Assembly: GCA_965238305.1 (NCBI GenBank)
Contig: CBDEHK010000001.1
Span: 434,001-498,000 of the forward strand
Source of the DNA: CBDCGJ01 sp965238305
Lineage (GTDB): Bacteria > Pseudomonadota > Alphaproteobacteria > GCA-2731375
DNA length: 64,000 nt
Reading direction: 5' to 3'
The translations under genes and the position numbers were made by a program. This document shows, piece after piece, positions 17,425-25,877 of the stretch. The stretch's first letter is position 1. Every line of letters begins with the position of its first letter. Below the pieces are notes generated by a model. That model saw only the letters and a list, made by a program, of their open reading frames with translations. It did no database searches and had not been told where the DNA came from.

Positions 17425-18738
17425 ATGTCCAATTTAAGAATATTTGCCGCCGGCGCGGCGATTGCCACGATAGCTGGCTGGGCCAGCCTGGCATCAGCAG
17501 CGAGCGAAGTGCAATGGTGGCACGCCATGGGCGGTACCAATGGCGAGCGGGTCAACAAAATTGCGGCGGACTTTAACGCCACCCAATCCGACTATAAAGT
17601 GGTCCCGACGTTTAAGGGCAACTATACCGACACCATGACAGCGGCGATTGCGGCTTTCCGGGCGAAGAAACAGCCCCATATCGTGCAAGTTTTTGAAGTT
17701 GGCACCGCCACCATGATGGCGGCTAAGGGCGCGATTTATCCTGTTGAACAGGTAATGGCTGACGCCAATGAACCGTTCGACAAGTCAACCTTTCTGCCAG
17801 CAGTGATCAGTTATTATCAAACTTCCAAAGGCGAACTGTTGTCGATGCCGTTTAACAGCTCGACACCCGTGCTTTGGTATAACAAGGATGCGTTCGCGAA
17901 AGCCGGCGTCTCCTCTGTTCCGAAAACCTGGGGGGAAATGAAGACGGCCTCCGAAAAACTTGTCGCCGCGGGCTATAAATGCGGCTTCTCTTTCGGATGG
18001 CAGTCTTGGGTGATGATCGAGAATTTTAGCGCCTGGCATAATATGGAAATGGGCACCATGGAAAATGGCTTTGCCGGTATCGACACGAAATTCTCGTTCA
18101 ACAACGATAAGGTCAAGATGCATTTGGCCAATTTGGCAAGCTGGTCGAAAGACAAGCTCTTTACTTATGGCGGTCGCCGCGGCGATAGTTTGTCCATGTT
18201 CACCAATGGTGAATGCGGCATGTGGATGAACTCCTCAGCTTATTACGGCAGCATCAAGAAGCAGGCGAAATTCAATTTCGGCCAATCGATGCTGCCATAT
18301 TATCCCGATCTCATTGCCAAGCCACAAAACTCCATCATCGGTGGCGCGACGCTTTGGGTTCTGAAGGGCGGCAGCAAGGACGAATATAAAGGCGTCGCCA
18401 AATTCATGACCTATTTGTCCTCCGCAGAAGTGCAGGCTTGGTGGCATCAAGAAACTGGTTACGTGCCGATCACCACGCCGGCGTATGAATTGTCGAAGAA
18501 GCAAGGCTTCTACAATTCTAACCCAGGAACGGATACGGCGATCCAGCAACTTAGCCTGAACATACCGACGCCGAATTCCCGCGGCATTCGCTTTGGCAAT
18601 TTTGTGCAGGTTCGCGATGTTATCAACGAAGAGATGGAAGCGATTTGGAGCGGTAAAAAAACCGCTGCGCAAGGTCTGGACGATGCCGCGGAGCGTGGCG
18701 ACAAGTTGCTACGGAAATTTGAACGCGCGAATAAATAA
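17425..18738 (+). CDS. ugpB: Glycerol-3-phosphate/glycerophosphodiester ABC transporter, binding protein
   Basis: A 437-residue periplasmic receptor with a Sec signal peptide (hydrophobic run ending in SLASAAS). EVQWWHAMGG at the mature N-terminus and WYNKDAFAKAG, GGATLWVL and WWHQETGYVPIT later are characteristic of UgpB. The ATG at 17425 lies six bases after GAGGGAG; the upstream in-frame start at 17350 would bury the signal peptide. It heads a ugpB-A-E-C-glpQ run, so it should capture sn-glycerol-3-phosphate and its diesters for phosphate or carbon supply. I saw no convincing Pho box in the 263 bases between the LysR and ugpB starts. Confidence 0.92.
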   Translation: MSNLRIFAAGAAIATIAGWASLASAASEVQWWHAMGGTNGERVNKIAADFNATQSDYKVVPTFKGNYTDTMTAAIAAFRAKKQPHIVQVFEVGTATMMAAKGAIYPVEQVMADANEPFDKSTFLPAVISYYQTSKGELLSMPFNSSTPVLWYNKDAFAKAGVSSVPKTWGEMKTASEKLVAAGYKCGFSFGWQSWVMIENFSAWHNMEMGTMENGFAGIDTKFSFNNDKVKMHLANLASWSKDKLFTYGGRRGDSLSMFTNGECGMWMNSSAYYGSIKKQAKFNFGQSMLPYYPDLIAKPQNSIIGGATLWVLKGGSKDEYKGVAKFMTYLSSAEVQAWWHQETGYVPITTPAYELSKKQGFYNSNPGTDTAIQQLSLNIPTPNSRGIRFGNFVQVRDVINEEMEAIWSGKKTAAQGLDDAAERGDKLLRKFERANK

Positions 18739-18754
18739 CGCGCGATTGCTTGAG

Positions 18755-18800
18755 CCCGCCGGTCACCTGAAGCATGGGAATCCGGCGGGTTCCCCTTTTT
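18755..18800 (+). terminator. Hairpin with T-run between ugpB and ugpA
   Basis: Perfect eight-base arms (CCCGCCGG and CCGGCGGG) are separated by 19 bases and followed by TTCCCCTTTTT. In this position, just after the binding-protein gene, it probably acts as a partial terminator or mRNA stabiliser that keeps ugpB expressed above the membrane subunits. Confidence 0.7.
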
Positions 18801-18815
18801 ATTTGACTTAATGAA

Positions 18816-19697
18816 ATGCTAAAACGCGTCCATTTCGGGCCTTCCATTTTGCCGTTCTTGCTGGTGACGCCACAGATCGCGGTGACCATCGTATTTTTCA
18901 TCTGGCCGGCCAGTCAGGCGCTTTATCAATCTCTCCTCATTCAAGATGCCTTTGGTCTCAGCACCGAATTTGTTTGGTTTGAAAATTTCCAATTGCTGTT
19001 CGAAGACGAGCATTATCTGGGGACGTTCGAGCGTACTTTGTTCTTCTCAGTTTGCGTCGCCGGTATTTCCATGGGCGTGGCGCTGGTGCTGGCGACGATG
19101 GCAGATCGAGTGATCAAGGGATCGTCGACCTATCGAACTTTTTTAATCTGGCCTTATGCGGTTGCCCCAGTGGTCGCCGGTGCCTTATGGGTTTTCATGT
19201 TCGATCCAACCCTGGGCATTTTTACCTACGGTCTGTCGATGATGGGTTATGAATGGAACCACAAACTCAACGGCGGCGAAGCCATGACTTTGGTGATCGT
19301 TGCCGCCGCTTGGAAACAGATTGCCTACAATTTCCTATTTTTCCTGGCCGGCATGCAATCAATTCCCCGGTCGTTGATCGAAGCCGCAGCGATTGATGGC
19401 GCTGGCCCGTTGCGGCGCTTTTGGACTATCGTCTTCCCATTGCTGTCACCAACGACGTTTTTCCTGCTGGTGGTGAATGTCGTCTTCGCTTTCTTCGAAA
19501 CTTTCGCCATCATCCACGCGGTCACCCAGGGTGGCCCGGCCAAGGCAACGGAAATTCTGGTCTATAAAGTTTATAACGACGGTTTTGTCGGGCTTGATTT
19601 GGGCGGCTCTGCGGCGCAATCGGTGATCCTGATGGTCATCGTCATCATGCTGACGGTGATCCAGTTCCGCTACGTCGAGAAGAAGGTCGAATACTAA
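18816..19697 (+). CDS. ugpA: Glycerol-3-phosphate ABC transporter permease UgpA
   Basis: A 293-residue MalF/UgpA-type inner-membrane permease with six hydrophobic segments. The EAA loop that contacts the ATPase is visible as EAAAIDGAGPLRRFWTIVFPLL (about residues 188-209). TPQIAVTIVFFIWPASQALYQS in the first membrane segment is typical for this family. It follows the post-ugpB hairpin and overlaps ugpE by one base (TAATG). With UgpE it forms the channel for glycerol-3-phosphate uptake. The call is secure by family and context. Confidence 0.92.
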   Translation: MLKRVHFGPSILPFLLVTPQIAVTIVFFIWPASQALYQSLLIQDAFGLSTEFVWFENFQLLFEDEHYLGTFERTLFFSVCVAGISMGVALVLATMADRVIKGSSTYRTFLIWPYAVAPVVAGALWVFMFDPTLGIFTYGLSMMGYEWNHKLNGGEAMTLVIVAAAWKQIAYNFLFFLAGMQSIPRSLIEAAAIDGAGPLRRFWTIVFPLLSPTTFFLLVVNVVFAFFETFAIIHAVTQGGPAKATEILVYKVYNDGFVGLDLGGSAAQSVILMVIVIMLTVIQFRYVEKKVEY

Positions 19698-20545
19698 TGA
19701 TCGAAAATCGACCCATTCTGACCCTGATCTCGCATATCACGCTCATTCTTGGCGTCATGTTGATTGCCTTCCCGATCTATATCACCTTTGTTGCGGCCAC
19801 ACACAACGACATCCGTATGGTGCAGGTCCCGCTGCCTTTGCTGCCGGGTGACCAGTTTTTCACTAATCTGGAAGCAACCTTAACCAAAGGCATCTCCGGC
19901 GCCAATAGCCAGGGAATCGCGTTGATGCTGATGAACAGTTTGGTCATGGCGATGATGATCGCGGTCGGAAAAATCGCCATTTCATTGCTCTCGGCTTTCG
20001 CAATCGTTTATTTCCGCTTCCCCTTCCGGATGGGTTTTTTCTGGATGATATTCATCACTTTGATGCTGCCGGTGGAAGTGCGAATTCTACCGACTTTCGA
20101 AGTGGTCGCCAATCTGGGGCTGTTGAACTCCTATCTGGGGCTAAGCTTGCCACTGATCGCGTCGGCCACGGCTACCTTCATGTTTCGGCAAACTTTCTTG
20201 ACCATACCGGACGAATTGTTGGAAGCGGCACGGATCGATGGCGCCGGGCCGATGCGCTTCTTCTTTGATATCCTAATTCCGATGTCACGGACCAATATTG
20301 CTGCTTTGTTTGTCATTCTATTCATCTATGGCTGGAACCAATATCTCTGGCCGCTGCTGATCACCACCGACAAAGACATGTACACCGTGGTTATGGGCAT
20401 CAAACAATTACTTGAAGCAGCCGAGCAGGCGCCGGAATGGAACATCATCATGATGACAACCCTGCTGGCCATGCTGCCGCCGGTCTGTGTTGTCATCTTC
20501 ATGCAAAAGCTGTTCGTCCAAGGTTTGACCGAGACGGAGAAGTAG
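19697..20545 (+). CDS. ugpE: Glycerol-3-phosphate ABC transporter permease UgpE
   Basis: A 282-residue MalG/UgpE-type permease with six hydrophobic segments and a clear EAA loop (LEAARIDGAGPMRFFFDILIPM, about residues 174-195). FAIVYFRFPFR and the NQYLWPLLIT segment near the C-terminus are conserved in UgpE. The start codon overlaps the ugpA stop, and ugpC follows after 10 bases. It pairs with UgpA in the inner membrane. The assignment is secure. Confidence 0.92.
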   Translation: MIENRPILTLISHITLILGVMLIAFPIYITFVAATHNDIRMVQVPLPLLPGDQFFTNLEATLTKGISGANSQGIALMLMNSLVMAMMIAVGKIAISLLSAFAIVYFRFPFRMGFFWMIFITLMLPVEVRILPTFEVVANLGLLNSYLGLSLPLIASATATFMFRQTFLTIPDELLEAARIDGAGPMRFFFDILIPMSRTNIAALFVILFIYGWNQYLWPLLITTDKDMYTVVMGIKQLLEAAEQAPEWNIIMMTTLLAMLPPVCVVIFMQKLFVQGLTETEK

Positions 20546-20555
20546 AAGGAAATCC

Positions 20556-21641
20556 ATGGCACAAGTGCAATTACAAGGGGTAAAGAAAGAATACCCAAAC
20601 GGCTTCAAAGCGATCCATGGCATCGACGTGGATATCACCGATGGCGAATTCATGGTGCTGGTCGGACCGTCCGGCTGCGGCAAGTCGACATTGTTACGGA
20701 TGATTGCCGGGCTTGAATCTATTTCCGAAGGCACGGCGAAAATCGGCGACCGGGTGGTCAATGATCTAGAACCTTCAGAGCGGGATATCGCCATGGTTTT
20801 CCAGAACTATGCCCTTTATCCGCATATGAGCGTCTATGCCAATATGGCCTATGGCCTCAAAATCAAGGGCTTGCCAAAAGAAGAGATCGCCAGCCGGGTC
20901 CGGAAAGCGAGCGACATTCTGGAGCTGACCGAAGAGCAACTGCAACGTAAACCTCGGCAACTCAGTGGCGGTCAGCGCCAACGAGTGGCCATGGGCCGCG
21001 CCATTGTGCGGGAACCAAGCGTCTTTCTATTTGACGAACCCTTGTCCAATCTGGATGCTAAATTGCGAGTGCAAATGCGGGTCGAGATCAAACGCCTGCA
21101 GGAACGCCTGGGGATTACCAGCGTCTATGTCACCCATGACCAGGTCGAAGCCATGACCCTTGGTCATCGTCTGATGGTGTTAAATGATGGCCGGGTGGAG
21201 CAGCTTGGCACGCCGATCGAACTCTACGAAAAACCCGCCTCGATATTTGTCGCCGGCTTCATCGGCTCGCCAGCCATGAACTTGATACCGGCACGGATTG
21301 ATGACAGCGGTCAAAAGGTTAAGATCACGGACGGCGCCGAATTACCGATTGGCGACGGTACCTTAGCCGATGCTGCAAATCGCCCGGTCATTTTGGGCAT
21401 TCGGCCGGAGCATTTGGAACGTGCGCAGGATGGCAACGGTAATACCGAACTGGATGTGACGCTGGTCGAGCATCTGGGTGCCGATACCTTGGTTCATGGC
21501 CATTTTGGCACTGATCAAACCGACCTTACCTGCCGCCTGGGCGGAATTCAAAAAATCAAGACAGGGGACGCATTGTCATTACGGGTGACGCCGGACCATT
21601 TGCATCTTTTTGATCCTGAGAACGAGAGACGGCTGCTTTAA
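20556..21641 (+). CDS. ugpC: Glycerol-3-phosphate ABC transporter ATPase UgpC
   Basis: A 361-residue ATPase of the CUT1 (MalK/UgpC) class that powers the Ugp importer at the cytoplasmic face. The Walker A motif GPSGCGKST (about residues 36-44), the signature LSGGQRQR (about 135-142), Walker B VFLFDEP and the switch His in VTHD are all present. The C-terminal ~120 residues form the regulatory OB-fold domain (GIRPEHL). The gene follows ugpE by 10 bases with a GAAGGAA ribosome site. It is intact and of usual length. Confidence 0.93.
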   Translation: MAQVQLQGVKKEYPNGFKAIHGIDVDITDGEFMVLVGPSGCGKSTLLRMIAGLESISEGTAKIGDRVVNDLEPSERDIAMVFQNYALYPHMSVYANMAYGLKIKGLPKEEIASRVRKASDILELTEEQLQRKPRQLSGGQRQRVAMGRAIVREPSVFLFDEPLSNLDAKLRVQMRVEIKRLQERLGITSVYVTHDQVEAMTLGHRLMVLNDGRVEQLGTPIELYEKPASIFVAGFIGSPAMNLIPARIDDSGQKVKITDGAELPIGDGTLADAANRPVILGIRPEHLERAQDGNGNTELDVTLVEHLGADTLVHGHFGTDQTDLTCRLGGIQKIKTGDALSLRVTPDHLHLFDPENERRLL

Positions 21642-21649
21642 AGCCAGTA

Positions 21650-22660
21650 ATGATGACAAAAACCATTGCCCTATCAAGTCTGCTAATTGGAGTAATCGTG
21701 ACGCAAATTATGGGATCGGCCGGTGCGGCCTTCAGTTTTGATTTGCAAGGCCATCGCGGCGCCCGGGGATTGGCGCCGGAGAACACTTTGGTCGGCTTCG
21801 CCAAAGCCCTGGAGATCGGCGTCAGCACCCTAGAGCTTGACCTGGCGGTGACCAAGGACAATGTCGTGGTGGTGGTCCATAATCAGCATCTGGAACCGGA
21901 GTTGGTGCGTGATGCCGCCGGCAACTGGCTATCGGAAAGCGGCCCGGCAGTGCATTCCCTTACCTTGGCGGCGCTCAAGCAATATGACGTCGGACGATTG
22001 GACCCAAAAACCCGTTATGGCCAACGCTATTCGACGCAAGCGCCGGCCGACGGCGCCCGGGTGCCAACATTGGCGGAAGTATTCGCGCTGGTCAATAAAT
22101 CCGGCAATGACATCGTGCAATTCAATATCGAGACCAAGATTAATCCGGAAAAGCCTGACCTCTCGCCAAGCCCGCGCGACTTTGCGCAAGCGGTTCTGAA
22201 AGTGATCAAGGAATTCGGCTTCGAAAGTCGTGTCACCTTGCAATCGTTCGATTGGCGCATCTTACAGATCGTTCAAGAACTCGAACCGATAATTTCGACC
22301 TCTTATCTGACCGCCAGTCAGCGCTGGACCGATAATGTCAAGTTGGGCGAACCCGGACCGTCGCCGTGGCTTGCCGGCTTCGATATCGACAATTTTGGCG
22401 GCAGCATCCCACAGGCCGTAAAAACCGCCGGTGGCGCAATCTGGTCATCGTATCATCGTGAAGTGACGGCAGAAAATGTACAGGCAGCGCATGATTTAGG
22501 ATTGTTGGTCAAAGTTTGGACCGTAAACGACCGCAAACAAATGGAATATCTTATCGATCTGAAGGTCGATGGCATCATCACCGATTATCCGGATGTCCTG
22601 CGTGACGTGATGGCGGCGCGCGGTATGCCCTTGCCACCGTCGACGCCCGTTAAACCCTAA
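21650..22660 (+). CDS. glpQ: Periplasmic glycerophosphodiester phosphodiesterase
   Basis: A 336-residue enzyme that hydrolyses glycerophosphodiesters to glycerol-3-phosphate and an alcohol. After a signal peptide ending near GAAFSF come the GDPD motifs GHRGARGLAPENT (catalytic His and Arg), LELDLAVTKD (metal ligands) and VVHN (second catalytic His). Late in the protein VWTVND and DGIITDYPD complete the barrel. It follows ugpC by eight bases, so it would generate periplasmic substrate for the Ugp importer. The start could be either of two adjacent ATGs (21650 or 21653). Its 3' end overlaps the convergent CaiB-family gene by four bases. Confidence 0.9.
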   Translation: MMTKTIALSSLLIGVIVTQIMGSAGAAFSFDLQGHRGARGLAPENTLVGFAKALEIGVSTLELDLAVTKDNVVVVVHNQHLEPELVRDAAGNWLSESGPAVHSLTLAALKQYDVGRLDPKTRYGQRYSTQAPADGARVPTLAEVFALVNKSGNDIVQFNIETKINPEKPDLSPSPRDFAQAVLKVIKEFGFESRVTLQSFDWRILQIVQELEPIISTSYLTASQRWTDNVKLGEPGPSPWLAGFDIDNFGGSIPQAVKTAGGAIWSSYHREVTAENVQAAHDLGLLVKVWTVNDRKQMEYLIDLKVDGIITDYPDVLRDVMAARGMPLPPSTPVKP

Positions 22661-24063
22661 CCGTGGCCTGATGGCAGCCATTCCGCTGCGTCGGAACCGA
22701 GCGCCGGAGAGGGCCGCGACCAACCGGGCTTCGTTTCCGAGAACTTGACAATTGGCGCCAGATGACGGATCGCGCCGTAGGCGGTATCCGATTCCATCTG
22801 CAACGCCAAACCCTCCGCCGGCGACAGGTCCATATCGGTTGCGGAAAAATCGACTTTGCCTTGGCGATAAAGGAACATACCGGACTGGCACAGCGAAACT
22901 TTGACATGATAGCTGCCGCCTTCAGTCGCGCGGCGGGCCAAGGCCAGCAGAATGCCGTAAGCGCCCAAATAACCGGTGCTGTAATCACAGGCCGGCACTG
23001 GCAAAAGCGCCGGGCGATCGCTGCCATTGTCGTGACAGATCCCGATCATCGATTGCGCCACCTGCTCCCATCCGGCTCGATTTTGCAGCGGCCCATGTTC
23101 GCCAAAACAGCTGATTGAGGTATAGATCAGACCGGGACGCAAGGCCGCCAGCTCGCGCGGGCCGAAACCGCGGTTCTCCAACACGCCGGGGCGATAGCCT
23201 TGTGAGAAAACATCCGCCTGGCGCACTAAATTCTTCAGTTTTTCCGCTTCGCCCGGAATATCCAGATCCAGATAACAACTTCGTTTGCCATGGGACAAAT
23301 CAATGACAAAGTTTTTGATCTGCGGCGTATGTTCGGCAGCAACCATTAACACATCGCCACCATGCTCCGCCAGCGTCCGCGCCGCTACCGGTCCGGCCAG
23401 AATGCGGGTCAAGTCCAGCACCCGGACGCCGGCCAAAGGCGGGCCGTCGCTTGGCAAGGGTTCCGGGTCGCTATCGCCGATCTTCTCGATCTCGACCACC
23501 GGCTGCGCCGCTAACGCCTGACCGTGGGGGTGAGCCAGCCATTCGGCATTTTGGCGCACCATGCCACCGCAGGCTTTGGCTTCGGCAATGGTATCTTCCA
23601 GCGTTTGGGCGTCCCATTGGCGGACCGCTGCCGCAACGCTTTCTGGCGTGGCTTCACATTTGAGCACGCCGAGGACGCGGTTTTTAAGATGTTTAATACC
23701 AAAATGGGGCAGGAACCAGCGGTCATCCTTGGTCTGAAAGGGCTGCGTAATCAGATAATTCGCGGCCGCAGCTGCAGAATTTCCCATCGGCTCATAAGTG
23801 CCATCGGTCTGACGGGCCTGCAGATAGGCGAAGCTGTTTAACGCCGCGGCAGCGGCACGCACGTCAATAGCGACTTTTTGCCGGCGGTCGGTTTTCAGTT
23901 GCCAAATGTCCGAGACCGCAACGCCGACAGCCGCCAAGATCGCGGCACCGGTTTCGGCGACTTTGAATTGTGTCGAATAAACCGGGTCCGCGCCTGAAAT
24001 TTCGACGCCGGAAGGTTCCGCCCCATCGCGGATGGTCATGAGTTCTTGAAACGCCGCGTTCAT
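22657..24063 (-). CDS. CaiB/BaiF family CoA-transferase-like protein with an extra N-terminal half
   Basis: A 468-residue member of the family III CoA-transferases, which move CoA between carboxylic acids through an aspartyl-CoA intermediate. The canonical domain begins only near residue 212 with LAGVRVLDLTRILAGPVAART, continues through IDLSHGKRSCYLDL, and has the likely catalytic Asp in PACDYSTGYLGAYGILLAL. The first ~200 residues look like part of a second CaiB-type unit, so the protein may be a degenerate tandem. The ATG at 24063 follows GGAG by 11 bases; the upstream in-frame start at 24111 lacks one. It is isolated between glpQ (convergent) and cobC (same strand, 60 bases upstream). No CoA-linked partner is nearby, so the substrate is unknown. 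Confidence 0.78.
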   Translation of the reverse strand: MNAAFQELMTIRDGAEPSGVEISGADPVYSTQFKVAETGAAILAAVGVAVSDIWQLKTDRRQKVAIDVRAAAAALNSFAYLQARQTDGTYEPMGNSAAAAANYLITQPFQTKDDRWFLPHFGIKHLKNRVLGVLKCEATPESVAAAVRQWDAQTLEDTIAEAKACGGMVRQNAEWLAHPHGQALAAQPVVEIEKIGDSDPEPLPSDGPPLAGVRVLDLTRILAGPVAARTLAEHGGDVLMVAAEHTPQIKNFVIDLSHGKRSCYLDLDIPGEAEKLKNLVRQADVFSQGYRPGVLENRGFGPRELAALRPGLIYTSISCFGEHGPLQNRAGWEQVAQSMIGICHDNGSDRPALLPVPACDYSTGYLGAYGILLALARRATEGGSYHVKVSLCQSGMFLYRQGKVDFSATDMDLSPAEGLALQMESDTAYGAIRHLAPIVKFSETKPGWSRPSPALGSDAAEWLPSGHG

Positions 24064-24123
24064 GGCTGAGATATCTCCGTGTTCGTATTCTCGAATTTCG
24101 CCCGAGAGCACAAGTTTTACAAA

Positions 24124-24750
24124 TTAATTCCTAAGTTCATCAATAGATTTATTGACCCAACAAATACGCCAATCGCCACCGCCCTGTTCGTTGGCGAGCC
24201 ACGTCAATCGAGTGATCGACAAGGGGTCAATCTGGAAATTTAGCGCCGTCGCAGGCGCGATCGACAGGGCAAGGGCGAGGGCGGCGCGGATGGTCCCGGC
24301 ATGGGCGACGCAGACGACCGGCCCCGAAAGCGTGGATTGCAAATTTTCGATTTCTCGTTGCACCCGTATAGTTAGGTCGCTAAAACTTTCACCGCCTGGC
24401 GGCGCCATATCTGCCGGCTGAGCCCAAAATTTACGACAATCTCGCACAGCCGGGTCATCATAAGAAAGGCCTTCCCATTCACCAAAATTTTGTTCGCTGA
24501 AAGCCGCATGGATAGATATTTTGCTCGTCCGCGCTGCTTTTGTCACCAAAGCGTCAGCAGTTTTGCGGCATCGAATGAGCGGACTGGTCAGCCAATTTTC
24601 GGCTGCCGGGAGAAATCTACGCACCCGCTGGATGGCGATATCATCTAGCGGAGGATCAACATCCAGCGCCCCGCAGAATTGCCCGGTAAGGCCCGTCGGC
24701 ACATGGCGTATCCACCACCAGTCGATAATTTTCGAATTCGTCTCTGTCAT
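24124..24750 (-). CDS. cobC: Histidine phosphatase, probable alpha-ribazole-5'-phosphatase CobC
   Basis: A 208-residue member of the histidine phosphatase superfamily. IRHVPTGLTG replaces the usual RHGET and is the form seen in CobC proteins; the catalytic His lies in it, and the later Arg (PLIRCRKTA), Glu (FGEWEG) and second His (VAHAGTIRA) complete the active site. CobC removes the phosphate from alpha-ribazole phosphate or adenosylcobalamin phosphate in lower-ligand assembly. The position beside cbtBA and cobT/cobS supports the role. A general phosphoglycerate-mutase-like phosphatase cannot be excluded from sequence alone. Confidence 0.82.
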   Translation of the reverse strand: MTETNSKIIDWWWIRHVPTGLTGQFCGALDVDPPLDDIAIQRVRRFLPAAENWLTSPLIRCRKTADALVTKAARTSKISIHAAFSEQNFGEWEGLSYDDPAVRDCRKFWAQPADMAPPGGESFSDLTIRVQREIENLQSTLSGPVVCVAHAGTIRAALALALSIAPATALNFQIDPLSITRLTWLANEQGGGDWRICWVNKSIDELRN

Positions 24751-24851
24751 TTCGGGATAACGCTAAATTTCGGTCAAAATTACGGGTCTGGGGCAAAATA
24801 CCTGTTTGAACTTTGCCGATCACCTCAGTATGCTACCAAATAATCACAGGC

Positions 24852-24885
24852 TATTCAGATGTCCAATCCGAAGTTCATCTGAATA
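24852..24885. promoter_or_regulatory. Inverted repeat in the cbtB leader
   Basis: Perfect 10-base arms (TATTCAGATG and CATCTGAATA) flank a 14-base spacer, 33 bases before the cbtB start. No T-run follows, so this is more likely an operator for a dimeric regulator or a leader hairpin than a terminator. No cobalamin riboswitch box is visible in this leader, so cobalt uptake here may answer to a protein regulator instead. Confidence 0.45.
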
Positions 24886-24918
24886 CGATAACCCAATTGT
24901 AAGTTAGGAGAAACCGGC

Positions 24919-25104
24919 ATGGCGCAGTCTAATTCGGCGATACATTCAGATGTCGTTGCCAAGGACACCAGTAAGCTATTGCAAGCCGTTTCTGCCGCTT
25001 TGATCGGCATGGCGCTGTTTGCTGGCGTGGCTTTGTCCCACCCAAACGTCGTTCACAATGCGGCTCATGATTCGCGTCATGGCATCGCGGTGCCGTGCCA
25101 CTAA
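24919..25104 (+). CDS. cbtB: Cobalt transporter small subunit CbtB
   Basis: A 61-residue protein with one membrane segment (about residues 22-42) and a His-rich end with the spaced pattern HNAAHDSRH and a final CH, the known layout of CbtB metal-binding tails. CbtB partners with CbtA in a B12-linked cobalt uptake system. GTTAGGAG lies ahead of the ATG. cbtA follows within 30 bases, and cobC and cobT flank the pair, which supports the cobalamin link. Although short, the composition and context make it a real gene. Confidence 0.87.
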   Translation: MAQSNSAIHSDVVAKDTSKLLQAVSAALIGMALFAGVALSHPNVVHNAAHDSRHGIAVPCH

Positions 25105-25129
25105 AGCCGCTATTTTCTGGGCACATTTT

Positions 25130-25867
25130 ATGAATTTCTTTTTACGGATAGTATGTTCCGCCGGGATCGCGGGACTGCTGGCGGCTGTGCTTTTGACGGT
25201 ATTGCAGACGACAAAAGTTTATCCGTTGATCTTAGCGGCGGAGGTTTATGAGAACGACAACGCCGCCACTACGGGCGTCAGCCAGCATGAGCATAAAACA
25301 AATGACGCGGCGGTCGAAAATCACCACGACGAAGATAGTTGGGCGCCGGCTGATGGGCTCGAGCGATTGTTATTTTCATTCTTTTCCAATGCCTTATTGA
25401 GCGTCGGCCTCGCATTGGTTTTGGTCGCGATCTTTGCCCTACGTGGCGTCTCGAATTGGCGGCATGGCCTGATCTGGGGCATTGGTGGTTTTGTCGCTGT
25501 GCAATTGGCCCCGTCGCTGGGCCTGCCACCAGAACTTCCAGGCTTGCCGGCAGCGGATATTATGGCCCGACAAGTATGGTGGGTGGGGACTGTATTCGCC
25601 ACCGCCAGCGGTCTGGCGGCGATCTTTTTGACCGACAAATACTGGAGCCGTGCTGCCGGCGTTTTGCTCATTGCTGTACCGCACATTATTGGCGCGCCGC
25701 ATCCAAGCGATATTGCTTCTTCGGTCCCGGCAAATCTTGCAGCTGAGTTCGTCAGCGCCAGTTTAGCCACAAACCTGGTTTTTTGGGTCGCTTTGGGGCT
25801 GCTTTGTGCAATCGTCCTGAAACAGTTCGAAGGACCTGAAGAGCGCAGCGATAGAACAGCGGCTTGA
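25130..25867 (+). CDS. cbtA: Cobalt transporter subunit CbtA
   Basis: A 245-residue integral membrane protein with about five or six hydrophobic segments, of the CbtA family. MNFFLRIVCSAGIAGLLAAVL starts the first segment, and a His/Asp-rich loop (HEHKTNDAAVENHHDED, about residues 49-65) probably binds metal. The ATG at 25130 is chosen because the longer frame from 25019 reads through the cbtB gene. GFVAVQLAPSLGLPPELPG is the conserved mid-protein signature. It should carry cobalt into the cell together with CbtB for corrin synthesis. Confidence 0.88.
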   Translation: MNFFLRIVCSAGIAGLLAAVLLTVLQTTKVYPLILAAEVYENDNAATTGVSQHEHKTNDAAVENHHDEDSWAPADGLERLLFSFFSNALLSVGLALVLVAIFALRGVSNWRHGLIWGIGGFVAVQLAPSLGLPPELPGLPAADIMARQVWWVGTVFATASGLAAIFLTDKYWSRAAGVLLIAVPHIIGAPHPSDIASSVPANLAAEFVSASLATNLVFWVALGLLCAIVLKQFEGPEERSDRTAA

Positions 25868-25877
25868 CCGGACCGGT

